Translations under genes and position numbers: made by a program | NCBI RefSeq assembly: GCF_002078175.1 | Contig: NZ_MWFK01000002.1 | Coordinates: forward strand, 1,674,001 to 1,738,000 | Direction: 5' to 3' | Length of the DNA stretch: 64,000 nt | Source: Streptomyces sp. M41(2017) | GTDB lineage: Bacteria; Actinomycetota; Actinomycetes; Streptomycetales; Streptomycetaceae | The notes under the pieces: model-generated | Databases searched by the model: none | Told to the model about the DNA's origin: nothing | The model's input: only the letters and a program-made list of their open reading frames with translations | Shown: positions 1 through 9,878 of the stretch, piece after piece | Layout of the letters: every line of letters begins with the position of its first letter | How positions within the stretch are numbered: the first letter of the stretch is position 1

Positions 1-41
1 GGCAGGGGGAGTTGGCGGTCCGGGCCTGCGCGACGGCGAAT

Positions 42-82
42 TGGTCCGAACCATTGACGCAGTGGTCTAGTCCTCCTAGGGT
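42..82 (+). promoter_or_regulatory. Chitin-type promoter with direct repeats (DasR-like)
   Basis: Two 12-base repeats, TGGTCCGAACCA (42-53) and TGGTCTAGTCCT (63-74), bracket a good promoter: -35 TTGACG (54-59), 17-base spacer, -10 TAGGGT (77-82). Paired repeats overlapping the -35/-10 region are the known hallmark of Streptomyces chitinase promoters. The second repeat in context (AGTGGTCTAGTCCTCC) agrees with the DasR palindrome AGTGGTCTAGACCACT at 13 of 16 positions. It lies about 110 bases upstream of the chitinase start, so chitin/N-acetylglucosamine control is inferred. A near-identical element occurs at 19815-19857. Confidence 0.85.
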
Positions 83-193
83 TCCCCCAACGCCTCACCG
101 CGTTCATGCCCATCGGCATGGGACGGCCCCTCACGGCCGTCGGCAGGTCCCGGCACGAACACCCCACGCTCCCCTCCCCCACGAGGAGAACCG

Positions 194-1504
<1,311 letters not shown>

Positions 1505-1523
1505 CCTTCACAGCATGCGAGTC

Positions 1524-1553
1524 GGGGCGGACACCGGTCATGGTGTCCGCCCC
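1524..1553. terminator. Bidirectional hairpin between chitinase and TetR gene
   Basis: A perfect 12-bp stem, GGGGCGGACACC / GGTGTCCGCCCC, with a 6-base loop lies between two convergent genes. Confidence 0.8.
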
Positions 1554-1614
1554 TTCCGCATGAGCCGCATGAACCACGTGGGCCGAGCGGGCCGCGTGGG
1601 GCGTCGCGTGCGCT

Positions 1615-2274
1615 TCAGCCGTCCCTGCGGGCATCCGGCGGCGCGGCGTACGAGGGGTCGATCTCCTCGACCGCGCGCATCGTGCCGCCGAGCATCTTGA
1701 CCAGCAGCTCGCGCATGATGTCGCGCGACACCGTCTGGTGGCCGATCCAGTCGAGGGTGGCCCCCTCGACGCCGTGCAGCCAGCCGAGGAGCGCGATGCG
1801 CGGCAACGGCCCGATCCCGCCCCGGCCGTACGCCCCTTCGGCGATCGTCTCGACGATCACCTCGCGCACGCCCTCCCGGATCGCCTGCACCTCGGCGTCG
1901 AAGCCGACACCGCCCGCGATGATGGTGCGGTAGGCGGCCTGATTGTGCTCGGCATAGCGGAGGTAGCCGTCGATGGTGCGGTGGACCCGCTCCACCGGGG
2001 GGAGTTCGAGGCCGCTCGCGGCGCGTGAGACGAGGTCCGCGACCGAGTCCTCGACGATGGCGAGGTAGTAGCCGCGCTTGGACTTGAAGTAGTAGTAGAT
2101 CAGCCCCTTGGCGACGTGTGCCTGCCGCGCGATGTCGTCCATGGAGAGTGCGTCGTAGGACGTGTCGGCGAACAATCTCCGCCCGATGGCGATGAGTTCG
2201 GCGCGACGCGCCAGTGAGCGGTCGGTGCCGCGCGCGCGTGGGCGCTCGACATCGTGCTGTTGACTATTATTCAA
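1615..2274 (-). CDS. TetR-family transcriptional regulator
   Basis: One-component repressor of 219 aa. The N-terminal helix-turn-helix is clear (LSMDDIARQAHVAKGLIYYYF, about residues 43-63), followed by an all-helical ligand domain. Its target and ligand are not evident. The only possible in-frame start before the HTH is TTG at 2274; no ATG or GTG lies between it and the DNA-binding domain. The AT-rich stretch at the start codon (around 2262-2280, TTGACTATTATTCAA on the plus strand) is imperfectly symmetric and may be an autoregulatory operator. The upstream neighbour on the same strand is a small membrane protein gene. Confidence 0.88.
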   Translation of the reverse strand: MNNSQQHDVERPRARGTDRSLARRAELIAIGRRLFADTSYDALSMDDIARQAHVAKGLIYYYFKSKRGYYLAIVEDSVADLVSRAASGLELPPVERVHRTIDGYLRYAEHNQAAYRTIIAGGVGFDAEVQAIREGVREVIVETIAEGAYGRGGIGPLPRIALLGWLHGVEGATLDWIGHQTVSRDIMRELLVKMLGGTMRAVEEIDPSYAAPPDARRDG

Positions 2275-2453
2275 TTCCGGCCCTGGTCTCCGACTGCCGA
2301 CGGAACATCCGCAGTATGGCAGAACCGTGCCGACCGTTCAGTCGCGCGCGATCAACGCTGCGTGCGGCACCCGGACCGGCGCTCGGCCGGCAGTGCGGGG
2401 GCGGGCGCGGGTGGCATCGACGGCCTGCGCGCTCGGCGGCCTCCGCCCTGGGC

Positions 2454-2600
2454 TCAGAACAGTCCGAGCTGGGTCACCAGCATCGCCACGACCATCACCA
2501 GGGTCCAGCCCAGCACGTGTTCGAGGATCTTCGGGCCGTCCTCCCGGGGGCCGCCGGTGCGGGCACGGAGACGGGAGGCGGTGGCGGAGCTCGCGGTCAT
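2454..2600 (-). CDS. 48-aa single-pass membrane protein
   Basis: Small gene of 48 codons plus TGA, starting at ATG 2600. The first half is polar and basic (it includes RLRARTGGPREDGPKI). The second half is one membrane helix, ending in LVTQLGLF. It looks like the short SCO1431-type membrane protein family of Streptomyces; that name is from memory and the function is unknown. It is transcribed toward the TetR gene and divergently from the M1 peptidase. Codon use is strongly GC3-biased, which supports it being real. Confidence 0.72.
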   Translation of the reverse strand: MTASSATASRLRARTGGPREDGPKILEHVLGWTLVMVVAMLVTQLGLF

Positions 2601-2813
2601 GGCATCTCGCTGACGTAGTGGTGCGGTCGAATCACCCGCCCCCGCCGGCTCCCCACCGGCCCGACCACCTTGCCACCGGAGCCGGCCCCGGCGGTAGAGA
2701 GCTTGCTCACGCCGACGCTTCGACCAGCGTCGAAAGCCTGGGAATGCCGCGACGGCAGGCGAAGGGTGTGGGTCTCGTCACACATCCGCGCTCGGTCAAC
2801 CGAAAGGTCCTCG

Positions 2814-4304
2814 ATGAGCACGTTCCGGACGCCCCGCCGCCGCGCCCGTCTCACCCTGGCCGTGGCGGTCGCCGCGACGGCCGCCTTCACGGGTCCGGTC
2901 TCGCAGGCGGCCCCGGCCCCCTCTCCCCGTGCCGATGTCCCGTCCCCCGGTGCGGCGGGGCTCGGCGACCCGGTGTTCCCGCTCGACGGCAACGGCGGCT
3001 ACGAGGTGAGCCGGTACACCCTCGGCTTCGACTGGCAGGCTCCCGCCACGCCCTTCGAGGCGTCCACCTCGATCAGGGCGACCGCCACCCAGGCCCTCTC
3101 CCGCTTCGACCTGGACTTCGCCGGCAACGCCCTGCACACCGTGACCGTGAACGGCACGACGGCCGCCGCCGTGCGCGAGGGCGACGAGCTGGTGATCACC
3201 CCGCGCACTCCCCTGCCCCGCGGCAGGGCCTTCACCGTCAAGGTCACCTACACCGCGGACCCGACGCTCATACGCCACCGCGACGACGCGATCGAGGACT
3301 ACGGGTGGATCCCGACGCCGGACGGCACGGTGCTCTACCCGCAGCCCGACGGCGCCAAGATGATCTTCCCGTCGAACGACCATCCGAGCCGGCGGGCTCC
3401 GGTCACCTTCCACGTCACCACCCCGGCCGGGCTCACCGCCGTGGCGAACGGCAGGCTCACCGACCGCACCGAACTGCCCGGCGGCCGCGTGAAGTGGACG
3501 TACGACTCCGAACAGCCCGTCGCCACCCAGCTCGTCCAGCTGGCGATCGGCCGGTTCACGTCGGTCGAGAGCACCGGCCCGCACGGACTGCCGATCCGTG
3601 ACGTCGTCCCGGACGACCTGGTCGCCCCGACCGCGCAGTACCGCGCTCTCACCGCCGAGCACCTCGCGTGGCTGGAGGACCGGCTCGGTCCGTACCCGTT
3701 CGACCGGTACGGACTGCTCGTCGGCGACACCGATCTCGGGGTGGCGCTCGAGACGCAGACGCTGTCGCTGGTTCCGAAGGCCGACCTGCTGGGCGACCGG
3801 GTGAGCGCCGAACGGAATCAGGTGCACGAACTGGCCCACCAGTGGACCGGCGACAGCGTCGGCATCAGCACCTGGTCCGACCTGTGGCTGAGCGAGGGCC
3901 ACGCGCGGTTCTACGAGCGCCTGTATTCCGAGGAGCACGGCGGGGGGAGCTTCGCGGAGGCCATGAGGACGGCGTACGCGAGCCACGACCAGTGGCGGCA
4001 CGACTACGGGGCCCCGGCCGAGCCGACCGAACCCAGCCTCTTCAAGCGCATGCGCTACGACGGCTCGGCGCTCGTGCTGTACGCGCTGCGGGAGAAGGTC
4101 GGCGACGCCGTGTTCCGGAAGATCGAACGGGCCTGGGTCAGCACCTACCGCGGCCGGAGCGCGCGGACACGCGACTACGTCGACCTGGCCTCGAAGACCG
4201 CCGGCCAGGATCTCGGCGGATTCCTGCACCCGTGGCTGTACGGCGCGAAGACGCCGCCGATGCCGAACCACCCCGACTGGACGGTCGATCCGGTCCAGGG
4301 CTGA
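2814..4304 (+). CDS. Secreted M1-family zinc metallopeptidase
   Basis: Gluzincin aminopeptidase-like protein, 496 aa. The zinc motif HELAH is at residues 338-342, and the third ligand is the glutamate of WLSEGH about 20 residues later, the M1 arrangement. The substrate-recognition GxMEN loop is replaced by ALETQT, as in the compact bacterial M1-like branch. The N-terminus has an RRR cluster, a hydrophobic core and an AxA-type cleavage region near residue 30, indicating export. An N-terminal beta domain (about 45-240) precedes the catalytic domain. Start ATG 2814 has GAAAGG six bases upstream; longer in-frame openings lack a ribosome site. It probably trims peptides outside the cell. Confidence 0.9.
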   Translation: MSTFRTPRRRARLTLAVAVAATAAFTGPVSQAAPAPSPRADVPSPGAAGLGDPVFPLDGNGGYEVSRYTLGFDWQAPATPFEASTSIRATATQALSRFDLDFAGNALHTVTVNGTTAAAVREGDELVITPRTPLPRGRAFTVKVTYTADPTLIRHRDDAIEDYGWIPTPDGTVLYPQPDGAKMIFPSNDHPSRRAPVTFHVTTPAGLTAVANGRLTDRTELPGGRVKWTYDSEQPVATQLVQLAIGRFTSVESTGPHGLPIRDVVPDDLVAPTAQYRALTAEHLAWLEDRLGPYPFDRYGLLVGDTDLGVALETQTLSLVPKADLLGDRVSAERNQVHELAHQWTGDSVGISTWSDLWLSEGHARFYERLYSEEHGGGSFAEAMRTAYASHDQWRHDYGAPAEPTEPSLFKRMRYDGSALVLYALREKVGDAVFRKIERAWVSTYRGRSARTRDYVDLASKTAGQDLGGFLHPWLYGAKTPPMPNHPDWTVDPVQG

Positions 4305-4313
4305 GGCCCGAGG

Positions 4314-4338
4314 GGCGGCCCCCGGCGCGGGGGCCGCC
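4314..4338. terminator. Hairpin between M1 and C39-like peptidase genes
   Basis: A perfect 10-bp stem, GGCGGCCCCC / GGGGGCCGCC, with loop GGCGC lies between convergent genes and can serve both strands. Confidence 0.75.
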
Positions 4339-4345
4339 GGTCGGC

Positions 4346-5698
4346 TCAGCGGATGCCCACCGCCGCGAGCGCCTTGAGCTGGCGCGGGGAGGGGTGGGCC
4401 GGGAAGTACAGGTAGCAGACACCGCCGGTCCCGGAGGAGACACCGCCGGAGGCGTTGTAGCGCTTGGTCCGGAGCCAGATATTTTCCCACTCGGAACGCT
4501 TGTAGACCCGGCGCACCGCGTCGTCGCCCGGGGACGCCGGGTCGTTGGCGATCACGTCGCCGTCGGCGGTGAAGCCGATGACCGTCATGAGGTGACCCGA
4601 GGTGCCGTACCCGGCGCCCGTCAGCTCGGTCTTGAGGAACGACTGGGACGTTATGGCCGGGATGCCGGCGGCGATCAGCGTCTCCAGATCGGTGAGCGAA
4701 CCGAGCCGGGTCACCACACCCTGGAGGTCCTTGTACGTCGCCGCGTAGGCCGCGTTGAAGGGCCAGTTGCCGCATCCGTCGTACTGGTAGTCGAAGGTGG
4801 AGCGGGCCGCGAGGCACACCTGCGGGTCGGCGTAGGACGGGTCGACCCAGGCGAGCTGCTCCGCCGTCGGCTTCCGGCCCCAGTACTCGATGATCATCTG
4901 CGAGGAGGTCGGACTGCACCAGGCCTCGCCGCCGTTGTCGTACTCCGGGTACTGCCCGGCGTGGATCTCCTGCGAGTAGCGCGGCACCCGCAGCTCCTGC
5001 GCGAGCCCCGGGGTGGAGGCGGGGACGCTGAAGCGGTCCGGGATGTCCGAGCCCATCGCGCCGAGCCGCCACACGGTCGGCGTCAGCCGGGAGCCCGGGG
5101 TGCGGTACAGGGTGAGGCGCAGCCGGTAGGAGACGAGGCGCAGTCCGGAGGCCGCGTCGTCGATGGCGAAGGTGTCCGTCCAGATGCTGCTGCGGCCGTC
5201 GCTCTGGTCGTCGACGGAGGTCCGCCGGATGTCCTCCTCGCCGGAGGCCCAGCGGCCCATCACGTACCAGGGGGTGGCCGTGCCGTCGGAGTACGTGCCG
5301 GCCAGCTCCACCTGGAGCCAGGTGCCGGCCGGGGTGTGCGCGTTCCAGGAGGCGATGACCTCCGTGGCGGGCACGCCGAGCCGGTGGACCGGGCTGGTCC
5401 AGGTCGCGTACTCCCAGGTGGCCGTCCTGCCGGTGTGCGGGTCGGTGTAGTCCGTGGTGCCGGCCCGGGCGACGATCACCAGACCGGGGCGCACGCCCGG
5501 CACGGCGCGCGTACCCCGAGCGGCACCGCTGCGCCAGTCGGTGTACGAGGTCCAGGCGCGGTTGTCCACGAGTGCGCCGCGAGCCCTGGCCGGGCGGTCC
5601 GGGACGGCGGCGGCGGGGCCGGTGGCCCCCACCGCCGCCGCCGCGGCTACCGCGGCGGCGAGGACTGTTCTGCGGGACGGCTGTTCGGCTCTGCTCAT
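4346..5698 (-). CDS. Exported C39-like cysteine peptidase
   Basis: 450-aa exported protein. A Tat-type leader is visible (SRRTVLAAA near residue 8, then an alanine-rich hydrophobic stretch). The middle holds a beta-rich carbohydrate- or protein-binding-like region (about 50-225). The C-terminal half is a peptidase_C39_2-type domain: RVPRYSQ, then GGEAWCSPTSS with nucleophile C261, then SGHLMTVIGF with H369, and a downstream Asp in VIANDP. The substrate is unknown. Start ATG 5698 was chosen because it places the twin-arginine leader at the N-terminus. A DasR-like palindrome lies 116 bases upstream at 5814-5829, so it may be co-regulated with the chitinase. Confidence 0.85.
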   Translation of the reverse strand: MSRAEQPSRRTVLAAAVAAAAAVGATGPAAAVPDRPARARGALVDNRAWTSYTDWRSGAARGTRAVPGVRPGLVIVARAGTTDYTDPHTGRTATWEYATWTSPVHRLGVPATEVIASWNAHTPAGTWLQVELAGTYSDGTATPWYVMGRWASGEEDIRRTSVDDQSDGRSSIWTDTFAIDDAASGLRLVSYRLRLTLYRTPGSRLTPTVWRLGAMGSDIPDRFSVPASTPGLAQELRVPRYSQEIHAGQYPEYDNGGEAWCSPTSSQMIIEYWGRKPTAEQLAWVDPSYADPQVCLAARSTFDYQYDGCGNWPFNAAYAATYKDLQGVVTRLGSLTDLETLIAAGIPAITSQSFLKTELTGAGYGTSGHLMTVIGFTADGDVIANDPASPGDDAVRRVYKRSEWENIWLRTKRYNASGGVSSGTGGVCYLYFPAHPSPRQLKALAAVGIR

Positions 5699-5813
5699 GG
5701 GTGGTTGACCCCCAGGTGTCCGGAACGGGCGGGCCCAAGCTCGGTCGTGGGCCAACTATGGACGCCGGGGGCCGACTTCTGCCAGCACTTTCGGCCATGC
5801 CACGCCCACCAAT

Positions 5814-5829
5814 ATTGGTCGGGACCACT
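5814..5829. promoter_or_regulatory. DasR-like (dre) palindrome upstream of the C39-like peptidase
   Basis: ATTGGTCGGGACCACT matches AGTGGTCTAGACCACT at 13 of 16 positions, with perfect TGGTC/GACCA arms. An overlapping palindrome, ACCAATATTGGT (5808-5819), is also present. It lies in the 187-base gap upstream of the peptidase. Confidence 0.6.
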
Positions 5830-5885
5830 GGCATGACCTGCGGCGCCCCCGGCCCCGGCGGGGTGCCGGGACCGGGGCGGGCCGA

Positions 5886-7427
5886 TCAGACGAGGTCCAT
5901 GGCCGCGACCTCGTCGGGGCGGCCGTAGCTCACGGGCCCCTGGAAGCGGCGGCGCGCGGTGGCGAACCACCACACCGTGGCCACGATCAGGACCGCGGCG
6001 AGCGCGATCGAGGCGTAGTTGAAGGTGGCGCCGGTGATGGGCGAGCCCTGCGGCAGCATGAACAGCACGCTGCTGGCGAGGATCCAGATCACGGCCACCC
6101 AGCCGACCGGCCTGCTCCAGCGGCCCAGGTTCCAGGGCCCGGGCCGGAACTCGTCCCCGAGCCGCAGCCGCAGGAAGATCGGCACGGCGTAGGCGAGGAA
6201 GAGGCCGACGACGTTGACGCTGACGATCGCGGTGAAGGCGGTGTGCGACCACCAGCCGGGCAGGACGAGCACCAGCGAGCAGCCGACGGCCAGCCACACG
6301 GCCTTGACGGGCGTCCGGGTGCGGGGCGAGACGGAGTGCCACCAGCGCGAGCCCGGCATCGCCCCGTCCCGGGAGAAGGCGAAGATCTGGCGGGTGTTGC
6401 TGGTCAGGTTGGCCAGTCCGCAGAACAGCATCGCGCCGATCACGACGAGCAGGATGATCTTAGCCATGCCCATGCCAAGCCCGTCGATGAGAATCCGGAC
6501 GGGCGGCGCCGAGGACGCGGCCACCTTGTCGTAGTCGTGAATGCTGTAGACGAGGGCCAGCATCAGGACCAGACCGGTGATCGCGGAATAGCCGATGGCC
6601 CGCATGATCCCCTTGGGCGCGTTGACCGTCGCCCGGACCGTTTCCTCGGACATGTGGAAGCTGCCGTCGAAGCCCGTGAAGGTCCAGCTGGTGACGAGCA
6701 GGCCGAGCATCCCGCCGTAAAGCCCGTTCGTGAAACCGGTGTTGTTCGCGAAATGCGTGACGAAGGAGGGCGACTGGTGGTCGTCGGGCATGACGACGAG
6801 GGTGCTCACGATCACGACGAGCCCGATCAGCAGCCACCAGACGGAGATCCGGTTGAGCAGGGCGACCAGCTGGACCGTGTAGGTATTGGCCAGACCCTGG
6901 AGCACGATGATCAGCGCGGTGATCAGGACGGTCTGCTGCGCGGTCGGCTCGTAGGTGTGCCGCTGGAGGGCAACGAAGGCCTGGATGAAGGTGGCGGCCG
7001 CGTATCCGGTCGCGGCCGTGCCACCCACCTGACCCACGAAATTCAGCCAGCCCGTGTACCAGGACCAGGCACCCTTGTGCCGCTTGGCGAGCTTTCCGGC
7101 GGAGAAATAGAGGGCCCCGCTGGTGGGATAGGCGGACGCCACCTCACCCATGGCGGCGCCGATGAAGAGAACCATCACGGACACGCCGATCCAGCCGAAC
7201 ACGAGAATGCGGGGCCCGCCCGCGTTCATCCCGAATCCGAAGGACGAGAAGATTCCCGAGACGATGTTGATGATCGTGAAGGAGATCGCGAAATTGTCGA
7301 ACGCCTTGAATCGGCGGGTGAGTTTTCGCGGATATCCCATCGCGTGCAGTGTCGCGTCGTCGTCGAGCGTGGCGGAATCCTGTCCGGCACGGGCTCGCGC
7401 GTGGGGGGCCGATATCCGTTCTGACAC
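5886..7427 (-). CDS. APC-superfamily amino acid/amine permease
   Basis: 513-aa inner-membrane transporter with about 12 hydrophobic segments. The start of helix 1 reads NFAISFTIINIVSG, typical of the APC branch that includes GABA, choline and amino-acid permeases (ACT family). The substrate cannot be assigned from sequence alone. Start GTG 7427 is preceded by AGAAAGG at good spacing, and the protein then reads VSERIS. Downstream genes on the same strand are the C39-like peptidase and M1-side terminator, but a 187-base gap with its own DasR-like box makes an operon unlikely. Confidence 0.88.
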   Translation of the reverse strand: MSERISAPHARARAGQDSATLDDDATLHAMGYPRKLTRRFKAFDNFAISFTIINIVSGIFSSFGFGMNAGGPRILVFGWIGVSVMVLFIGAAMGEVASAYPTSGALYFSAGKLAKRHKGAWSWYTGWLNFVGQVGGTAATGYAAATFIQAFVALQRHTYEPTAQQTVLITALIIVLQGLANTYTVQLVALLNRISVWWLLIGLVVIVSTLVVMPDDHQSPSFVTHFANNTGFTNGLYGGMLGLLVTSWTFTGFDGSFHMSEETVRATVNAPKGIMRAIGYSAITGLVLMLALVYSIHDYDKVAASSAPPVRILIDGLGMGMAKIILLVVIGAMLFCGLANLTSNTRQIFAFSRDGAMPGSRWWHSVSPRTRTPVKAVWLAVGCSLVLVLPGWWSHTAFTAIVSVNVVGLFLAYAVPIFLRLRLGDEFRPGPWNLGRWSRPVGWVAVIWILASSVLFMLPQGSPITGATFNYASIALAAVLIVATVWWFATARRRFQGPVSYGRPDEVAAMDLV

Positions 7428-7540
7428 AACTGACCTTTCTCTCGGAGGTGTCGTGGGGTCTCTCGGGGTGTTCCGGACGGCGCCCCGGCGTGGTCGGGCG
7501 GTCTCGCGAGGCCGCCCGGACGCCCGGCGGGCGCCGGCGG

Positions 7541-8524
7541 TCAGGGTCCTCCGGGTACGGCCAAGCCGCAGGCGCGGCGGGCCCGGGAGAGCTGCTCCTC
7601 GGGTTCGCCGAACACGCTCCACGGCATGCGGCTCGCGTACGGCCCCATGGCCGTGAGCACCGCGCGCGCCTCGAACTCGCACTGCGCCATGAAGAGCGCG
7701 TGCGCCAGGTACGCCAGGTCGAGCACCGGCGTGAAGCGGTATCCGGACGCCTCCGGCAGCCAGTGCCGGTAGATCGCGAGCGCCGTCGAGCGCCACTGCG
7801 GCTGCTCCCAGGTGCGGTCGACCAGCAGCTGCGAGGGGTCGTAACTCTCCACCAGGGCGACCAGCGGCAGCAGCCGCAGCGGCGAGGTGGCGGGGGCGCG
7901 CTGGCTCAGAAAGGCGGCGACGTCCCAGGCCGCGTTCACCGATCCGCCGTACCGCGTGAAGAAGAAGGCCAGAAACCGGTGGTGGCCCTCGCGGTGCCAG
8001 GGGTCGAGGCGCAGGATGTGCGAGAACAGCTGCCAGGGGCCGGGCGGCTGGGTGAGCAGTCCGTGCGGTGCGGCGTCCCGCAGATCGTGCAGCCGGGCCA
8101 TGGACAGCCGGGCCACCCAGGGCGTCGGATCGGCACGGTCCATGACGGCGGCCCGGTCGCAGGCGGTCAGCGCTATCCGCTCCAGCGCCTCGGCCCGGTC
8201 GTCCTTCGCGTCGGCCGCGCGCAGCGCCCGCAGGACGGCGACGCGGGCCCACAGGAGCGCGGACTCGGGCGACCCCTCCTCGGCCAGCCAGCGCTCGGCG
8301 AGGTCGGAGTCGGCCGCCTCGGAGGCGAGAACAAGGGAGCGGTGGGCGCGGAGCGGGAAGTCGGCACGGGTCTCGGTCAGAGCCTCGTGCGCGCTCAGAT
8401 AACGGCCGGCCCGGACATCCATGCAGACGCTCGCGAGTCTGCGGTCGTCGGCCGCCGGATGCCACACGTACTGCCCCTCGAATAACCCCGCGGCCATCTT
8501 CCCCTGTCCATCCCCGTGCGACAT
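7541..8524 (-). CDS. Conserved hypothetical soluble protein
   Basis: 327-aa protein that I do not recognise. It is helix-rich, with repeated Ala/Leu/Arg-rich helices resembling a TPR-like solenoid, and contains WHREGHHRFLAFFF and RYGGSVNAAWDVAAFLSQRAP as the most distinctive stretches. It has no signal peptide or membrane segment. The start is uncertain: ATG 8524 is preceded closely by GGTGGG, and GTG 8539 would add five residues. It is divergent from the P-loop kinase at 8840, and the shared 315-base region holds a pair of inverted 16-mers. Confidence 0.7.
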   Translation of the reverse strand: MSHGDGQGKMAAGLFEGQYVWHPAADDRRLASVCMDVRAGRYLSAHEALTETRADFPLRAHRSLVLASEAADSDLAERWLAEEGSPESALLWARVAVLRALRAADAKDDRAEALERIALTACDRAAVMDRADPTPWVARLSMARLHDLRDAAPHGLLTQPPGPWQLFSHILRLDPWHREGHHRFLAFFFTRYGGSVNAAWDVAAFLSQRAPATSPLRLLPLVALVESYDPSQLLVDRTWEQPQWRSTALAIYRHWLPEASGYRFTPVLDLAYLAHALFMAQCEFEARAVLTAMGPYASRMPWSVFGEPEEQLSRARRACGLAVPGGP

Positions 8525-8633
8525 CCCACCGTTGCGCACCAGGCACCCTACTCAGCTTCCCGGAGAACCGGAACGCCGTATCCGAAATACCTGCTTCCGC
8601 CTGGACCTGGACCTTTGGAGCGGGCGACGGGAT

Positions 8634-8649
8634 TTCTTGAGGAATGTTC
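8634..8649 (+). promoter_or_regulatory. Inverted 16-mer element, copy 1
   Basis: TTCTTGAGGAATGTTC lies in the AT-richer divergent region between 8525 and 8839. A second copy in the opposite direction at 8713-8728 matches at 13 of 16 positions. Candidate operator pair; the regulator is unknown. Confidence 0.35.
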
Positions 8650-8712
8650 AATCAGTAGTTCAACACAACACCATTCAGCACCCACGGATCCGTCGCCCGC
8701 ACTCCCTCGATA

Positions 8713-8728
8713 GAATGTTCCTCAGGAA
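8713..8728 (-). promoter_or_regulatory. Inverted 16-mer element, copy 2
   Basis: On the minus strand this reads TTCCTGAGGAACATTC, the partner of the copy at 8634. It overlaps the odd palindrome TTCCTCAGGAA (8718-8728). Confidence 0.35.
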
Positions 8729-8839
8729 TATGCTCCACCCCGGCTCGCCCCTCCCCCGCTCCTCCCTCCTCTCATCCCGGGATGCCCCATCGAAGCCCTC
8801 GCCGCCCGGCTCCGCCGGCTGCCGCCCTCCTGCGGGCCC

Positions 8840-9409
8840 GTGCGCCTCATCGGCGTCGACGGCCACGCGGGCTCCGGAAAGACCACGTTCGCCGGGGAGT
8901 TGGCGGCGGCCCTCGGCGGCGCACCCGTCCTGCACCTCGACGACGTCGCCACCCACGAGGAACTCTTCGGCTGGACCGGGCGCCTGCTGAGCCAGGTGAT
9001 CGAGCCGCTGCGGCGGGGCGAGAGCGGCCGGTACGCCCCCTACGACTGGACGGCCCGGGAGTTCGGGCCGGTCCGTGAACTGCCCGCCAAGCCCGTGGTG
9101 ATCCTGGAGGGCGTCGGAGCCGGGCGCCGCGCGGTGCGTCCGTGGCTCGCGCGGCTGCTGTGGATGGAGTTGCCGCACGACGAGGCCTGGGCGCGCGGGA
9201 TGCGACGGGACGGCGCGGCGCAGAGCGAGTTCTGGGCCGGCTGGGTCCACGCGGAGCGCCGGCACTTCACGGAGGACCCCTCACGGCCCTTCGCGCAGCA
9301 TGTGGTGCGGCAGAGTTCCGAGGGGTACGAGGTGCTGCCGGGGCCTGTTGGGACGCCCGGACAGGACGGGTTCATCACGCACGGTGACGGACCATCCGCA
9401 GTGTGCTGA
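8840..9409 (+). CDS. P-loop uridine-kinase-like protein (start disturbed)
   Basis: 189-aa P-loop NTPase of the uridine/phosphoribulokinase-like group. Walker A is GHAGSGKTT from residue 8, followed by VLHLDD and VVILEGVGAG. The annotated start is GTG 8840, only seven codons before the P-loop. Conserved-looking coding sequence continues upstream in the same frame from about 8789 (IEALAARLRRLPPS), but no ATG/GTG/TTG occurs between the stop at 8711 and 8840. An ATG at 8782 would open this reading if the C run at 8785-8788 were three instead of four bases. The gene may therefore carry a frameshift or a base-calling error at its 5' end. Cellular role unknown. Confidence 0.75.
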   Translation: MRLIGVDGHAGSGKTTFAGELAAALGGAPVLHLDDVATHEELFGWTGRLLSQVIEPLRRGESGRYAPYDWTAREFGPVRELPAKPVVILEGVGAGRRAVRPWLARLLWMELPHDEAWARGMRRDGAAQSEFWAGWVHAERRHFTEDPSRPFAQHVVRQSSEGYEVLPGPVGTPGQDGFITHGDGPSAVC

Positions 9410-9458
9410 ACTTGTGAAGAGCGGCCCCGGAGAAGTTCCCCCAGTGCCTCAACTCTCC

Positions 9459-9488
9459 TTGACCGAGGGGCCGTACAGGTCTTACGTT
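9459..9488 (+). promoter_or_regulatory. Housekeeping-type promoter of a candidate small RNA
   Basis: TTGACC (9459-9464), an 18-base spacer and TACGTT (9483-9488) fit the SigA/HrdB pattern. No open reading frame follows before the terminator at 9527. Confidence 0.55.
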
Positions 9489-9493
9489 CTGAA

Positions 9494-9566
9494 TGAGCGG
9501 CCTTCGGGAGCCGCCCCCGCAGTCGCGAAGCCCCCGGTTGTTCCCCCGTGATCGGGGGCTTCGTTC
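9494..9566 (+). ncRNA. Candidate small RNA, about 70 nt
   Basis: The predicted transcript starts a few bases after TACGTT and ends at a strong intrinsic terminator, GAAGCCCCCG / CGGGGGCTTC (9527-9536 and 9553-9562). A second small hairpin, GCGGC...GCCGC, lies at about 9497-9514. Loop and spacer are C-rich. There is no ribosome site or convincing peptide. Alternatively it is the terminator of the kinase gene plus a promoter for the AAA ATPase. Confidence 0.4.
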
Positions 9567-9878
9567 TGCCCACACCCCCCTTTTCCGGACGCCCTGCGCC
9601 GCGTTCCGCTCACCCAGGGTCACCATCCGTTGTGCGCCCCGTCTGCTCCCACCTCGTGGAACGGGCTGTGCGGCACCCTTCGGCACGCCCATGAACCGCA
9701 GGTACGATGCCTCTCGGTGCGACCTTCGGACGGCTGCTCTGCGCACCACTGCAACTCCCGTCCGCGGCACAGTCGTTCGACCAGAGATGCCGGCGGGCAC
9801 CTGCCCGGCGGCAAGGGAGGTGTCCTGCATCCACGAGACACTTCCCGACCATCGGGGGCACGGTTTGTGGGGGACGTG
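9567..9878. other. Long upstream region of the AAA ATPase
   Basis: About 310 bases without a supported gene. A -10-like TACGAT is at 9703-9708, but I see no convincing -35. An open frame extends upstream of the ATPase from 9630, but its composition is not protein-like, and a G-rich ribosome site sits directly before 9879. Confidence 0.4.

Noticed and set aside
2796..5834. 1012-codon open frame antisense to the M1 and C39-like genes
   Set aside because: High-GC shadow frame. The true genes have motifs, signal peptides and ribosome sites.
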